From Mixophyes australis (taxonomy: Eukaryota > Chordata > Amphibia > Anura > Limnodynastidae): 64,000 nucleotides of DNA. Within the stretch, counting starts at the first letter, position 1, and each line of letters opens with the position of its first letter. Below are positions 23,224-31,964 of the stretch, piece after piece. The notes beneath the pieces are model-generated. The model was given only the letters and a program-made list of their open reading frames with translations. It was not told the DNA's origin and made no database searches. Made by a program: the position numbers and the translations under genes. The DNA lies in the NCBI GenBank assembly GCA_036250195.1, contig JAVHZZ010000003.1:59623289-59687288 (forward strand). The letters are read 5' to 3'.

Positions 23224-23746
23224 TACGTACAAAGGCACGCTACGGCGTGAAAGGGCGTACGCATCCACTACACGTGGCAGCAACAGTAATTGGTCTTTTA
23301 CCATACATTCGCACAAACACGCATACTTATAAAATAGTACACATTAATGGTAGTTGCAACACATAGTCAGTTATGTCGAAATATAGTAGTATTTATATGT
23401 TATATCAGAGTTACATGCATATTAGTGAAATACACGGAACGGGTTAAAGGAATAACATCATGAGTGGTATCATAATGAACCTTGTTACATATCCTACTGT
23501 TTGGTTCACTCTGCGAGGGAATCGCAGAGTGCATACGCAAGTTATGAATGATAGGGAATTATGAACTACTTAAGACTAAGGAATCCTGGCGGGAAGAGCA
23601 GAGCATACCCCCTGCAGAGATGACCCCCTCCTTTGGATTCCTTAGGATGAACCAGCCAATGATTGACGACCCCTTGGGAATTCCTGAGACCCGGACCAAT
23701 AGATGCAAGCTATACCATCTTCATTGTATTACTGTATTTGATTGTG

Positions 23747-23754
23747 TATATAAG
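23747..23754 (+). promoter_or_regulatory. Putative TATA box of the 5' LTR
   Basis: TATATAAG occurs about 150 bp upstream of the AATAAA signal, consistent with a U3/R junction just after it. The same element is in the 3' LTR at 32580-32587. Confidence 0.7.
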
Positions 23755-23895
23755 CAGCAGCTTGTGATCCAGAGAGCAGACATCTTGTCCCCAGACTTCA
23801 GGATTGAATGACTGCACTGGATCCAGAGCGCCTGCGATAAGTAACGGCTGTATTTACTATTACTTCGCTTGAGCATATTTATTCTTTTATTAGCG

Positions 23896-23901
23896 AATAA
23901 A
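23896..23901 (+). promoter_or_regulatory. LTR polyadenylation signal AATAAA
   Basis: AATAAA is followed by the GT-rich 'ctttgtgctttgg'. Equivalent signals lie in the 3' LTR (32729-32734) and in the ERV2 LTR (59165-59170). Confidence 0.75.
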
Positions 23902-23973
23902 TCTTTGTGCTTTGGAAACACAACTCGAGGTTCGACAATCGTTATTGGTTAGCGACAATACGCACATAACAAT

Positions 23974-23991
23974 TGGGGGCTCGTGAGCTTT
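23974..23991 (+). promoter_or_regulatory. ERV1 primer-binding site, proline-tRNA type
   Basis: TGGGGGCTCGTGAG follows the LTR after a 2-nt spacer (AT). The first 11 bases fit the proline-tRNA site used by many gammaretroviruses; the later bases depart from it. ERV2 has the same 14 bases at 59247-59260. Confidence 0.8.
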
Positions 23992-24070
23992 GGAGGTTTC
24001 GTTGCCGATGATACGCAAGACCAACGGATTTCGGTTCCTCAACAAAGGGTGGAGACGCGTCATAAACGGG

Positions 24071-24076
24071 TAAGAA
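24071..24076 (+). promoter_or_regulatory. Possible splice donor in the ERV1 leader
   Basis: The bases around 24067-24076 read ACGG|GTAAGA, a good donor consensus in the region where a retroviral leader donor would lie. The corresponding ERV2 sequence reads 'gcaggaaaga' and lacks the GT. No RNA evidence is available. Confidence 0.35.
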
Positions 24077-24511
24077 CGCATGGTGTTCAAAACCTGAATT
24101 TTACTGTGTTGCGAAACCGAATGTCCGTTTTGCATTATCTAGGGCACGCTAACTAGAACCTAGGGACAAAAGAGAAAACTGTTTCTTTTTTCTGTCATTG
24201 TGCGTTTTAACTGTATTGCATTGCTTAGCGTATGTGTATTTCCTGCTGTGCGTACGCGAACTTCCGGTAGACTTGCCACGTGGTTAAACAATCGTTTTGA
24301 TAGTTATTGTACATGTATAGTATAATTACTTGTGAAAGCCTCTGAGATATTATTACTGTTGTTGGGAACTTTTGATTTTCTGCGCAGAAAAGGTGTATAG
24401 TGTGTGATGTTGTACCGTAGATACACTGTTCATTATTCATTGTACTCAGTTGCTGTCTGACGAGGCGGATTGCCCAACTGAAGGACGGTATACAAGGCAG
24501 GTATACCGAAT

Positions 24512-24591
24512 GCGAAAACCGTGTTTTCGCAAAAGCGCTACCAATAGATCGCAAGGTTTGCTAATAATTAGTATTGGTAGGCAGTGCGATC
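24512..24591 (+). ncRNA. ERV1 leader RNA structures: hairpin plus potential pseudoknot
   Basis: GCGAAAAC (24512-24519) pairs with GTTTTCGC (24523-24530) around the triloop CGT. Next, CTACCAATA (24538-24546) can pair with TATTGGTAG (24572-24580), while GATCGCA (24547-24553), inside that loop, can pair with TGCGATC (24585-24591) outside it; that is H-type pseudoknot topology. The same structures are in ERV2 at 59799-59878. The position between PBS and gag fits a packaging or translation element, but this is inference. Confidence 0.5.
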
Positions 24592-24881
24592 TAACCGCAT
24601 CTTTAGTGCGGATTGGTGAAGCAGCTAGGAGGAATTATATTGGAAAGGCTGGTTGATTGTATTGACTTTGTTCTCCCAGTTATAATAAACTCAGCAGATT
24701 TTGTGGTTGAGCCAGGGTATCGAGGAGCTGATAGCCCTTGGGGCCCACAGTGATATTTCTGTATTAGGGATCCTCGCCGGGTGCGAGAAAAGCGAGTGAA
24801 CGCGGCTAAAGGAAATACGTTCACCGAGCATTAGAGACGTCTAGCTGTGATTGTAGCAACAGAGTTGGTATATTGTTCAAC

Positions 24882-26502
24882 ATGGGTGCTAAGCATACGC
24901 TAGAGATGGTCAGTGTACTGCCTAAGGAAGGCCCTATTGGTTCAGCGAGGTTTCTCATGTGTAAGAAATATGGTGCATACGCAACTGTGTATTGTGACAC
25001 GTGGGTCGAGATGACCAAAGCTTGTGATAGGCCTTTCCCAACAATAGGAAGTTTTAATGCAGAGGTACTAAATACTGTAAAAGATAAAGTATGGTTGATC
25101 TAGTCAACGAAAAAGAGAAATAGACATAATGATTGTTTAAAATTGTGGCAAATGGAAGGTAACACGTGGCAGAGCAGCGAATGCAAACCGGAAGTAGGCG
25201 TGGCGAAAAGCGCGCGCAAGGCGGATGTAACCGGTGAGAAGCGTGGCGAACTCAGCGCAAGCGCACCCCCGCCACCTTATGTGGCGGGAGGGGTAAGTAC
25301 AGCCGTTGTTAAAACTGAAAATAGAAAAATTGCTATGTTGTATCCTGTTTTAAGCCAGTTTAAATCAAGTGTATCTGAAAGTGAAGATGAACCCACTGTG
25401 ATTTCGGCCATTGCCCATGCTGTTAGTGTACTAGAGGCTCAGCGCAAGTACGAGAAAATGGCTGAGATAGGTGAGAGTAGCGTGATCACTAGGAGTGAAA
25501 GCATTCTAAATCTAGAACCAGCAAATCCTGTAGTGTCCCCTGAAGTCAGTGCACCAGATGGTGCGTTCCCGGTCCGCACAATATCAGTTCCCAATGGGAA
25601 ACCGGTTAAGGATGGTGTAGTTCCTTTAAGAAATGTTACAATGCATTGTCCCTGGACTAGATCAGACTTACGTTCCATTATGACTGAATTTCCAGATCCT
25701 AGAAAAGAGTTGGCTAAGTGTCAGAAATTTGTTAAAGACTTAGGAAATGCCCACGAACCAACCAATAAGGATTGGCGTGTAATGTTGAGGGCGTGTCTTC
25801 CTCCCAATACTAACATACAAAAATTCATTGAAGATTGTTTGTTGAAGGAAGATGACACCTTGACTGATGAGATTAACCAAAAGAATATAGAACAAATTGT
25901 CAAACACTTAGCCATCTATTTTCCAGTAGTAGTAAATTGGAGTAAGATTTTCACCATTAAACAAAAGGATAGTGAAACAGCAGCAGATTACTTCACTAGA
26001 GCTATAGCAGCGATAACACGGTTTACTGGGATATCCAACATAAGTGAGGACCCACATCACAGAGAGGTAGCTGTAGGGGTACTGATGGATGGCCTTAGAG
26101 AAAATCTAAAAACAAGAGTACAAACCTCAACCCCTGGTTGGAGAGGCAGCACGGTAGATTCTCTTAGAGAAGTTGCTGTGGAACACGACAAAAACCTTTT
26201 TTAGAAAAAGGGAAGAGAAAAGTGATAGGTTAATGACGGTAAGTATACAGGCTCTAGAAGGGGTGCATACACGACCACCAGCATACAACCCATATAACAA
26301 GAAACCTAAAGTGATCAGGTGTTTCAACTGTAACGAGGAAGGACATTACAGGAAAGATTGTAAAAAGGAAAGACTCAATACACATAGGGGTGGGTCACAT
26401 AGATATCCTCCAAGGAGGGATTCACATAGACTAGAAGACTCACATCTACCCGCGCATATTACGGCAGCAAATGCTGCGCGGGAAATCAATAGTCAGCGCT
26501 AG
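24882..26502 (+). pseudogene. gag: ERV1 gag, one nonsense codon and one frameshift
   Basis: Gag is the structural polyprotein that forms the particle at the membrane. The start MGAKHTLE at 24882 has Gly at position 2, the usual myristoylation site. Compared with the intact ERV2 gag, codon 74 is TAG (25101-25103) where ERV2 has a Lys codon. The frame then stays open to 26204, where a small indel creates a stop, and it continues in the next frame to TAG at 26500-26502. One zinc knuckle, C-x2-C-x4-H-x4-C, is encoded at 26320-26361; the second knuckle present in ERV2 is missing. The capsid region (PFPTIGSFNAEV near the N terminus; DPRKELAKCQKFVKD and KDWRVMLRACLPPNTN further on) aligns with ERV2. 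The copy cannot make full Gag. Confidence 0.88.
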
Positions 26503-26520
26503 GGGTCAGGTCATACCTGT
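26500..26520 (+). promoter_or_regulatory. gag-pro junction with in-frame UAG, readthrough-like
   Basis: The gag frame ends CGC-TAG and is followed without frame change by GGGTCAGGTCATACC. The protease-like region then reads on in the same frame until a separate defect near 26640. Gammaretroviruses express Gag-Pol by reading through a UAG at this place, with purine-rich sequence and a pseudoknot downstream. I see the stop and the G-rich start of the spacer; I have not shown a pseudoknot. Confidence 0.6.
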
Positions 26521-26745
26521 AGTCTACAGCCAGTGAGGTTAACTGAGAGTCAGAGTGAAGAACCAACAATGATAGTTGACATAGCCATTCCAGCTATGGG
26601 GGTAACGGGAAAAGTGTTACATTATCCTCTAACTAAACCCCGCTGAAGTTACTATCGGGCCGCTGCATACTAAGCATTCGTTTCTCTTGGCTGCAGCGGC
26701 TCCTACCAACTTGCTAGGGAGAGACTTGTTATGTAAAATGGGATG
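26503..26745 (+). pseudogene. ERV1 protease region, catalytic triad not found
   Basis: The retroviral aspartic protease cuts Gag and Gag-Pol. After the UAG the frame reads through EEPTMIVDIAIPAMGVTGK to LTKP. There an extra C in 'aaacccc' (about 26636-26641) shifts the frame, and the protease end LLGRDLLCKMG is read in the RT frame (from 26687). No Asp-Thr/Ser-Gly triplet is encoded in this interval on any forward frame I read. The distance between the start and LLGRDLL is also short for a protease, so an internal deletion removed the active-site segment. Confidence 0.65.
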
Positions 26746-28513
26746 TGTCATATACTGTACTTCTGATGGTGTGTTCTTAGATATACCGGAGAAGGTCGCA
26801 CATGAGGTACAGGATATATTGGACACCCCTCAAAGGTTAATGTTACACTCTCCTGTTATAGAACAAAGTCCATCTCAAGTGAAGGGGATGTTGCTGGAAA
26901 TACCAGGTTCCCTATGGACCAGAGATGGACAGGACACTGGACTGATGGCAAACGTAGCCCCTGTCATGGTCAATCTAAAAAGTGGTAGGATAGCTCCAAA
27001 AATCCCACAGTATCCATTAAAACCGGAGGTGGAACTAGGGGTATATCCTGTTATTGAGAGGCTGTTACAACAAGGGATTTTAATTCGTACAGCCAGTACA
27101 GCAAATAGTCCCATTTTCCCTGTGAAGAAGAGTGGGGGGAGGGGCTATAGACTAGTCCAGGACTTAAGGGGAATTAACAAAGTTGTTGAGAGCCAATTCC
27201 CCGTAGTGCCGAATCCAGCTGTCATCCTCATGCAGATTCCACCGTCTGCCAGTCATTTTACTGTCATTGATCTATGTTCTGCTTTCTTTTCAGTCCCTCT
27301 TCACCCTGACTGCCAATACCTTTTTGCATTCTCCTACAGGGGAGTGCAATACACATGGACCAGACTACCCCAGGGGTTCATTGACAGCCCCAGTATTTTC
27401 TCCCAAGCCTTACATGACTGTTTGCAATCCTTTCAACCCCACAATGGGTCTGTTCTAATTCAATATGTGGACGATTTGTTGTTGTGCTCTGATTCTTTTA
27501 TGTCATGTTTGCATGATACTAAATTGTTGTTGCTTCATCTTTCACAAACAGGGCACAAGGTGGCAAAGGATAAATTACAGCCATGTCAGACTAAGGTCAA
27601 ATACTTAGGACACTGCCTCACTAAGGGGCTAAGACACCTAACAACCGACAGAATTGAGGCCATACAACACATGACTCTGCCGCAGAGCCAGAAGCAGATT
27701 CGTACTTTCTTGGGGATGTGTGGATACTGTAGATCCTGGATCCCAGGTTTTTCTATTCTGGCATTACCATTGCAGGAGCTAGTCTCTTCCTCAAAACCAG
27801 AAGGTGTTGTTGAAGGTGAGTCAGAGCAAGCGTTCTTTAATCTTAAAGATAGTCTGACAAGAGCACCTGCATTGGGAATACCTGATTATGAAAAGCCTTT
27901 TGAGCTATTTTGTACAGAAGCTGATGGCTCTGCAGCAGGTGTCCTCGCACAGAAACATGGTGACGCTAGCAGACCGGTAACATACTACAGTGCACAATTG
28001 GACAATGTGGCAAGATCACTCCCAACATGTCTCAGAAGTGTAGCAGCAACGGCCCTTCTAGTAAGTAAGAGCGAGGATGTAGTATTAGGACATAATTCAA
28101 CCATCTATACACCCCATGCTGTATCAGCTCTGTTAAATTCAGCCCAAACCAGACATGTTTCTTCAGCTAGATTTACAAAGTGGGAACTAGCCCTGATGGC
28201 ACCCTCAAACATCACCATCAAACGATGTAGCACCTTAAATCCAGCTACATACCTTCCGTATGTGTCTCAAGAGACACAAAGGGTGGGAGGTGAGGAGACC
28301 CTGGGTGATGATGAGTTAGGCAAGAATACTGACACGCATGACTGTATGGAACACCTGAATCAGACCTTTACTGCAAGGCCCGACATACGTGACACCCCCT
28401 TAGAAAATGTAGATTTTACGTTTTATACAGACGGAAGTTGCCATAGACAGAGAGACAGGAGAGCTATGTACTGGTTACGCTGTTGTAGACGACCAGGATG
28501 TGGTAGAAGCTGA
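26687..28513 (+). pseudogene. pol: ERV1 pol, part 1: end of protease, reverse transcriptase, start of RNase H
   Basis: The open frame holds 608 codons. LLGRDLL is the end of the protease. RT motifs follow: LVQDLRGINKVVE, FTVIDLCSAFFSVPL (first catalytic Asp), LPQGFIDSPSIFSQAL, and YVDDLLL at residues 260-266, with the two catalytic Asp of the palm. The connection domain (GMCGYCRSWIPGFSILALPL) and the start of RNase H (FTFYTDGS near 28430) follow. After FYTDGSCHRQRDRRA the frame is wrong; the missing residues lie in other frames, implying indels near 28470 and 28535. Y-V-D-D is the form common in gammaretroviruses. The enzyme converts viral RNA to DNA. Confidence 0.9.
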
Positions 28514-28542
28514 ACCCCCTTGGCCCACCTCACTCAGCCCAG

Positions 28543-30087
28543 GTGGCGGAACTAGTAGCACTAAGGAGAGCGTGTGAATTGGCAGAGGGTAAATCAGCCA
28601 ATATATATACTGACTCTAGGTACGCCTTCGGGGTAGTGCACGATTTTGGGGCCCTTTGGCGTCTTAGAAACTTTACGACAGCAGCAGGTACACCAGTGGC
28701 ACACTCACAACACATAAAAGGACTTCTGACAGCGATACAGTTACCCAGAACAGTAGCCGTCATAAAGTGCAAAGCCCATACCTTTGAAGAAGACCCAGTG
28801 TCATTGGGCAACAACAGGGCAGACGAAGCTGCTAAATGGGCAGCAGGGCAACCTATGACTGTATCGACCGAGACTATGATGGTTTTTCAGACATTAGACA
28901 TGCAGAAATTAATTGAAATGCAAGATTTGTGTTCCCTGCAGGAGAAGTCGGTCTGGAAGGCGAAGGGATGTGGTCAAGAGTCCTCAGGACTCTGGAGGGA
29001 TGGACAAGGTAAGCCTGTAGCTCCCCGAACATACTATCCAAGCCTGGCTGAAGCAGCACACGGCCTGACTCACCTGGGTAAAGAAGGTATGTGCAAACTG
29101 GTGAGAGCATACTGGTGTGCTCCCGGATTTTCCTCTCAAGCTGGTAAGAAAGCAATGTCATGTCTTACTTGTTTGAGGAAAAATATTGGGAAAACTATTC
29201 CAACTGAGCCATCCCACATCCCTCCTACAGACGGACCTTTTCAGGTAATACAAATTGACTATATCCAATTACCACCGTGCAGGAATCTAAAGTATGTGTT
29301 AGTGTGTATTGATGTGTTTTCCGGTTGGGTAGAAGCATATCCGGCAGCCACTAATACTGCTGTGTTCACTGCAAAGAAAATTGTACAAGACTTTGTGTGT
29401 AGGTTCGGTATCCCTAGAATCATTGAAAGTGATAGGGGTACCCATTTTACTGGTGATGTCTTCCAAAATATGTGTAAACTCATGGGAATCAGTAGCAGAC
29501 TTCACACCCCTTACCGACCACAAGCCAGTGGTAAGGTGGAAAGAGTAAACGGTACTATAAAGAACAAACTGGGTAAGATAATGGCTGAAACTGGGTTGGC
29601 ATGGCCTGAGGCTTTGCCGTTGGTCCTCCATAGCATTCGAACCACTCCTAGACCTCCTCTTAATCTGTCCCCCTTTGAGATACTGTTCGGACGACAACCT
29701 CATTTGATCGTGAGTCCACAAGACGACTTAAAGTGTAATAATGAAGTGACTGTACAATATCTTATAAGAATGAGTAGACAGCTGAAACAACAACAACAAA
29801 AACTAAAAATGCTGTCACCTGGTATGCCAGAGACGAACTGTCATGATGTTGAACCTGGAGACTATGTTATGATCCGCAATTTCTTACGTTCAGGTTGTTT
29901 AACAGACCGTTGGGAAGGCCCGTACCAAGTGCTGCTGACCAGTACTACATCACTGAAGGTTGCAGAGAGAGACACTTGGGTCCATTCCACCCACTGCAGG
30001 AGAGTCTATAATCCGGAGAAAGTGCAAGACAAAATTCAGACCAACGACATAGAGCTGTCACTTGTGAGCCTGTTCCGGGAGACCTAA
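28543..30087 (+). CDS. pol: ERV1 pol, part 2: RNase H end and integrase, open frame
   Basis: The 514-codon frame begins in RNase H (ELVALRRACELAEG, then IYTDSRYAFG with catalytic Asp at about residue 24, then NNRADEAAKWAA). The integrase follows. The zinc domain has H173-x3-H177 and C207-x2-C210. The catalytic core has D239 in IQIDYI, D297 in ESDRGTHF and E333 in KVERVN, and the last two are separated by exactly 35 residues (D,D35E). The C-terminal domain has PGDYVMIRNF and DRWEGPYQVLL. The stop at 30085-30087 is followed 9 bp later by the first env-frame Met. The Met at 28543 is not a true start; the product would be the end of the polyprotein, and the segment is cut off from RT by frameshifts. 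Confidence 0.9.
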   Translation: MAELVALRRACELAEGKSANIYTDSRYAFGVVHDFGALWRLRNFTTAAGTPVAHSQHIKGLLTAIQLPRTVAVIKCKAHTFEEDPVSLGNNRADEAAKWAAGQPMTVSTETMMVFQTLDMQKLIEMQDLCSLQEKSVWKAKGCGQESSGLWRDGQGKPVAPRTYYPSLAEAAHGLTHLGKEGMCKLVRAYWCAPGFSSQAGKKAMSCLTCLRKNIGKTIPTEPSHIPPTDGPFQVIQIDYIQLPPCRNLKYVLVCIDVFSGWVEAYPAATNTAVFTAKKIVQDFVCRFGIPRIIESDRGTHFTGDVFQNMCKLMGISSRLHTPYRPQASGKVERVNGTIKNKLGKIMAETGLAWPEALPLVLHSIRTTPRPPLNLSPFEILFGRQPHLIVSPQDDLKCNNEVTVQYLIRMSRQLKQQQQKLKMLSPGMPETNCHDVEPGDYVMIRNFLRSGCLTDRWEGPYQVLLTSTTSLKVAERDTWVHSTHCRRVYNPEKVQDKIQTNDIELSLVSLFRET

Positions 30088-30144
30088 AGCCTGCAGTTGA
30101 GACACCTGAACCAGAGACGTTGCCTCAGAACTATCTTTCCAGCG

Positions 30145-31935
30145 ATGGAGTGGCGGTTTTTGTTTTTCTTTTGTTCCAGGATTTTCCTTGTTTTTACTTT
30201 TTCTAGGACATTCTATTTTTGTGAAGGAGGATGGAGGACGGAGGAGAGTTCTGGGAGTGATACGGATGAAATGGAGGCCGAAGAAAAGTTAATAGGATAC
30301 TCTGAACAGCCCATTATCAAACTTGGTCCAGGGGTTATGAAAAGGTCTGCTAGCTCAGGAACTCGGAGGCAGTGTGAGGGGCTATTGTCTGATGAATATT
30401 GTATCTGCAAGTTCTGCGACCCCCTAGTTGAAGAGAGATGCATCCAACGATGCCAGGCCCCCAGTACTCTGATTATAGGCGGGCATCCTTTGGAGTATTA
30501 TCACTCCCTGGTGGGTAAGGTGCTAAACCAAACCGAGTGTTGGGTGTGCTCTCACGTGCCTCAAGGGCAGCATAACATAGGACTAGTGCCATTCCCTCTA
30601 AACATATCCGAAGTACTCGAATTAAGGGGTGGGAGGCCCATAGAAGGGAGGTACAATAATACTAGGTCCCCTAGTCTGACGCTTCGACAATACTCCATAG
30701 GCAGATCTTTGCTGTGCCTACACATATCTCATGCAAAGCGCCTGGAGAATTGGGAGGCTGACCTATCAGATCAGACAATGGCTCGCCACACTCATTTTAG
30801 AGGGAGACTAACAAGGTCACTACTAGGCAGGAATGTTGATGGAGGTCACAAATTAGGGCGTATAACCAAACATAAGAAGGTATCCATTGGAAAAGTCTCT
30901 ACAGATAAATGTGAAAATGTCATTAATGCCGACACATGTCTAGAGCAGATGGAGACACTAGGCATGGGTAGTTTTATCAAAACTCTGTGTGATATAATTC
31001 ATGGGCATACTGTTCCTTATGTTCTCCCTGAGGATGTGTATTTTGTTTGTGGAAGAAAAGCTTATTCCTGGGTAACTCCGAGTTCCAAGGGCTTGTGTTT
31101 CCTAGCTAAACTGGTTCCTGAAATCATGACTATTACTCATGAAGAAATGGTAGATATTCACAAGACTACATCATCACCATACATACACACACAGTATGAA
31201 CACCGTGGCAAGAGAAATAGGATTCCTGGTGAGGAACCCATAGCTACAAAATTGATTAGTGAAACTGCTGGTTTCCAAGTTATGGTTGCTCTAGATCTCA
31301 CCAGCACCGCTCGGGGAACATTAAACTTTAAATATATCCAAGACCTAGCTAAATTAATAGATAATATCACCGAGATGTATGATGACACTTTCAGGTATAC
31401 TGGACAGGAGCTACAAGCGTACAAAAAGGAGTTGGTGCAACATAGACTGGTACTAAATTATCTCACCTCTATTACTGGTGGGTACTGTGTGACACTGGCC
31501 ACCCAGTTCGGTGTCAAATGTTGCACGTACATTACTAATAATACTGATGACCCTAAAGAGGTTATAGACCGGAAGATGGATGAAATTTTGCAGCTAAAAT
31601 GGGAATTTCGAAAGAGCCATAATTCTTTGTTATATGAGGTCGGGGAAAAGGTGGCGGGTTGGTTCTCATGGTTGAACCCAGCAAAATGGTTCTCCGGTCT
31701 GGGGGAGTGGGTACAGGAAATGATTGCGAGTGTAGGTAAGCTCCTTCTCCTTATACTGGGTGTCATCTTAGCAATTGGTTTAGTTGTCAAATGTGTTCCT
31801 ACTGTGTTGAAGTGTGGAAAATGGTCTCGTAGGAGTGACACTGAGAAAGAGACTGAAAGGGTGGTACCAGATACCGAGATCATGGTCTGTGAAGAAGTAT
31901 TGTATAATCCTGAACTGGAAACGGTGATTGGGTGA
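30145..31935 (+). CDS. env: ERV1 envelope glycoprotein, open reading frame
   Basis: Env mediates receptor binding and membrane fusion. The frame is open from 30097; I prefer the Met at 30145 because it starts a hydrophobic signal peptide (WRFLFFFC..., about residues 17-42 of the 30097 frame). Numbering from 30097, SU carries CWVC at 148-151, the C-x2-C motif of gamma-type SU, and N-glycosylation sites such as NQT and NIS. RGKR at 370-373 is a furin-type SU/TM cleavage site. TM has C464, C475 and C476, i.e. C-x10-CC, longer than the usual C-x6-CC. A membrane span of Leu/Ile-rich residues lies at about 547-567, followed by a cytoplasmic tail with several acidic residues to 612. There is no internal stop or frameshift, unlike gag, pro and pol of the same provirus. 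Whether it is expressed or fusogenic cannot be told from sequence. Confidence 0.88.
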   Translation: MEWRFLFFFCSRIFLVFTFSRTFYFCEGGWRTEESSGSDTDEMEAEEKLIGYSEQPIIKLGPGVMKRSASSGTRRQCEGLLSDEYCICKFCDPLVEERCIQRCQAPSTLIIGGHPLEYYHSLVGKVLNQTECWVCSHVPQGQHNIGLVPFPLNISEVLELRGGRPIEGRYNNTRSPSLTLRQYSIGRSLLCLHISHAKRLENWEADLSDQTMARHTHFRGRLTRSLLGRNVDGGHKLGRITKHKKVSIGKVSTDKCENVINADTCLEQMETLGMGSFIKTLCDIIHGHTVPYVLPEDVYFVCGRKAYSWVTPSSKGLCFLAKLVPEIMTITHEEMVDIHKTTSSPYIHTQYEHRGKRNRIPGEEPIATKLISETAGFQVMVALDLTSTARGTLNFKYIQDLAKLIDNITEMYDDTFRYTGQELQAYKKELVQHRLVLNYLTSITGGYCVTLATQFGVKCCTYITNNTDDPKEVIDRKMDEILQLKWEFRKSHNSLLYEVGEKVAGWFSWLNPAKWFSGLGEWVQEMIASVGKLLLLILGVILAIGLVVKCVPTVLKCGKWSRRSDTEKETERVVPDTEIMVCEEVLYNPELETVIG

Positions 31936-31949
31936 TAGTTTGTTACACT

Positions 31950-31964
31950 ATCAAAGGGTGGAAC
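31950..31964 (+). promoter_or_regulatory. ERV1 polypurine tract, weak
   Basis: 'caaagggtggaac' directly precedes the 3' LTR start, the place where plus-strand DNA synthesis is primed. The tract is short and interrupted by a T, so the assignment rests mainly on position. Confidence 0.5.

Larger units (their letters stand above)
23133..23971 (+). repeat. ERV1 5' LTR
   Basis: The LTR starts TGTCGAAGTC and ends CACATAACA. It differs from the 3' LTR by about eight substitutions and one indel (near 23243-23250, 23440, 23463 and 23668-23684), i.e. around 1%. It contains a TATA box, a polyadenylation signal and a 19-nt palindrome at 23205-23223. Confidence 0.95.

Noticed and set aside
23548..23811. 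87-codon frame in both ERV1 LTRs (again at 32381-32644)
   Set aside because: It lies in U3/R across the TATA box; it is repeated only because LTRs are repeated. A U3-encoded accessory protein is conceivable, but ERV2 does not keep the frame.
24225..24554. 109-codon minus-strand frame, also present in ERV2 at 59485-59841
   Set aside because: It is antisense to the retroviral leader; its conservation is explained by leader conservation and it shows no known domain. A real antisense product cannot be fully excluded.
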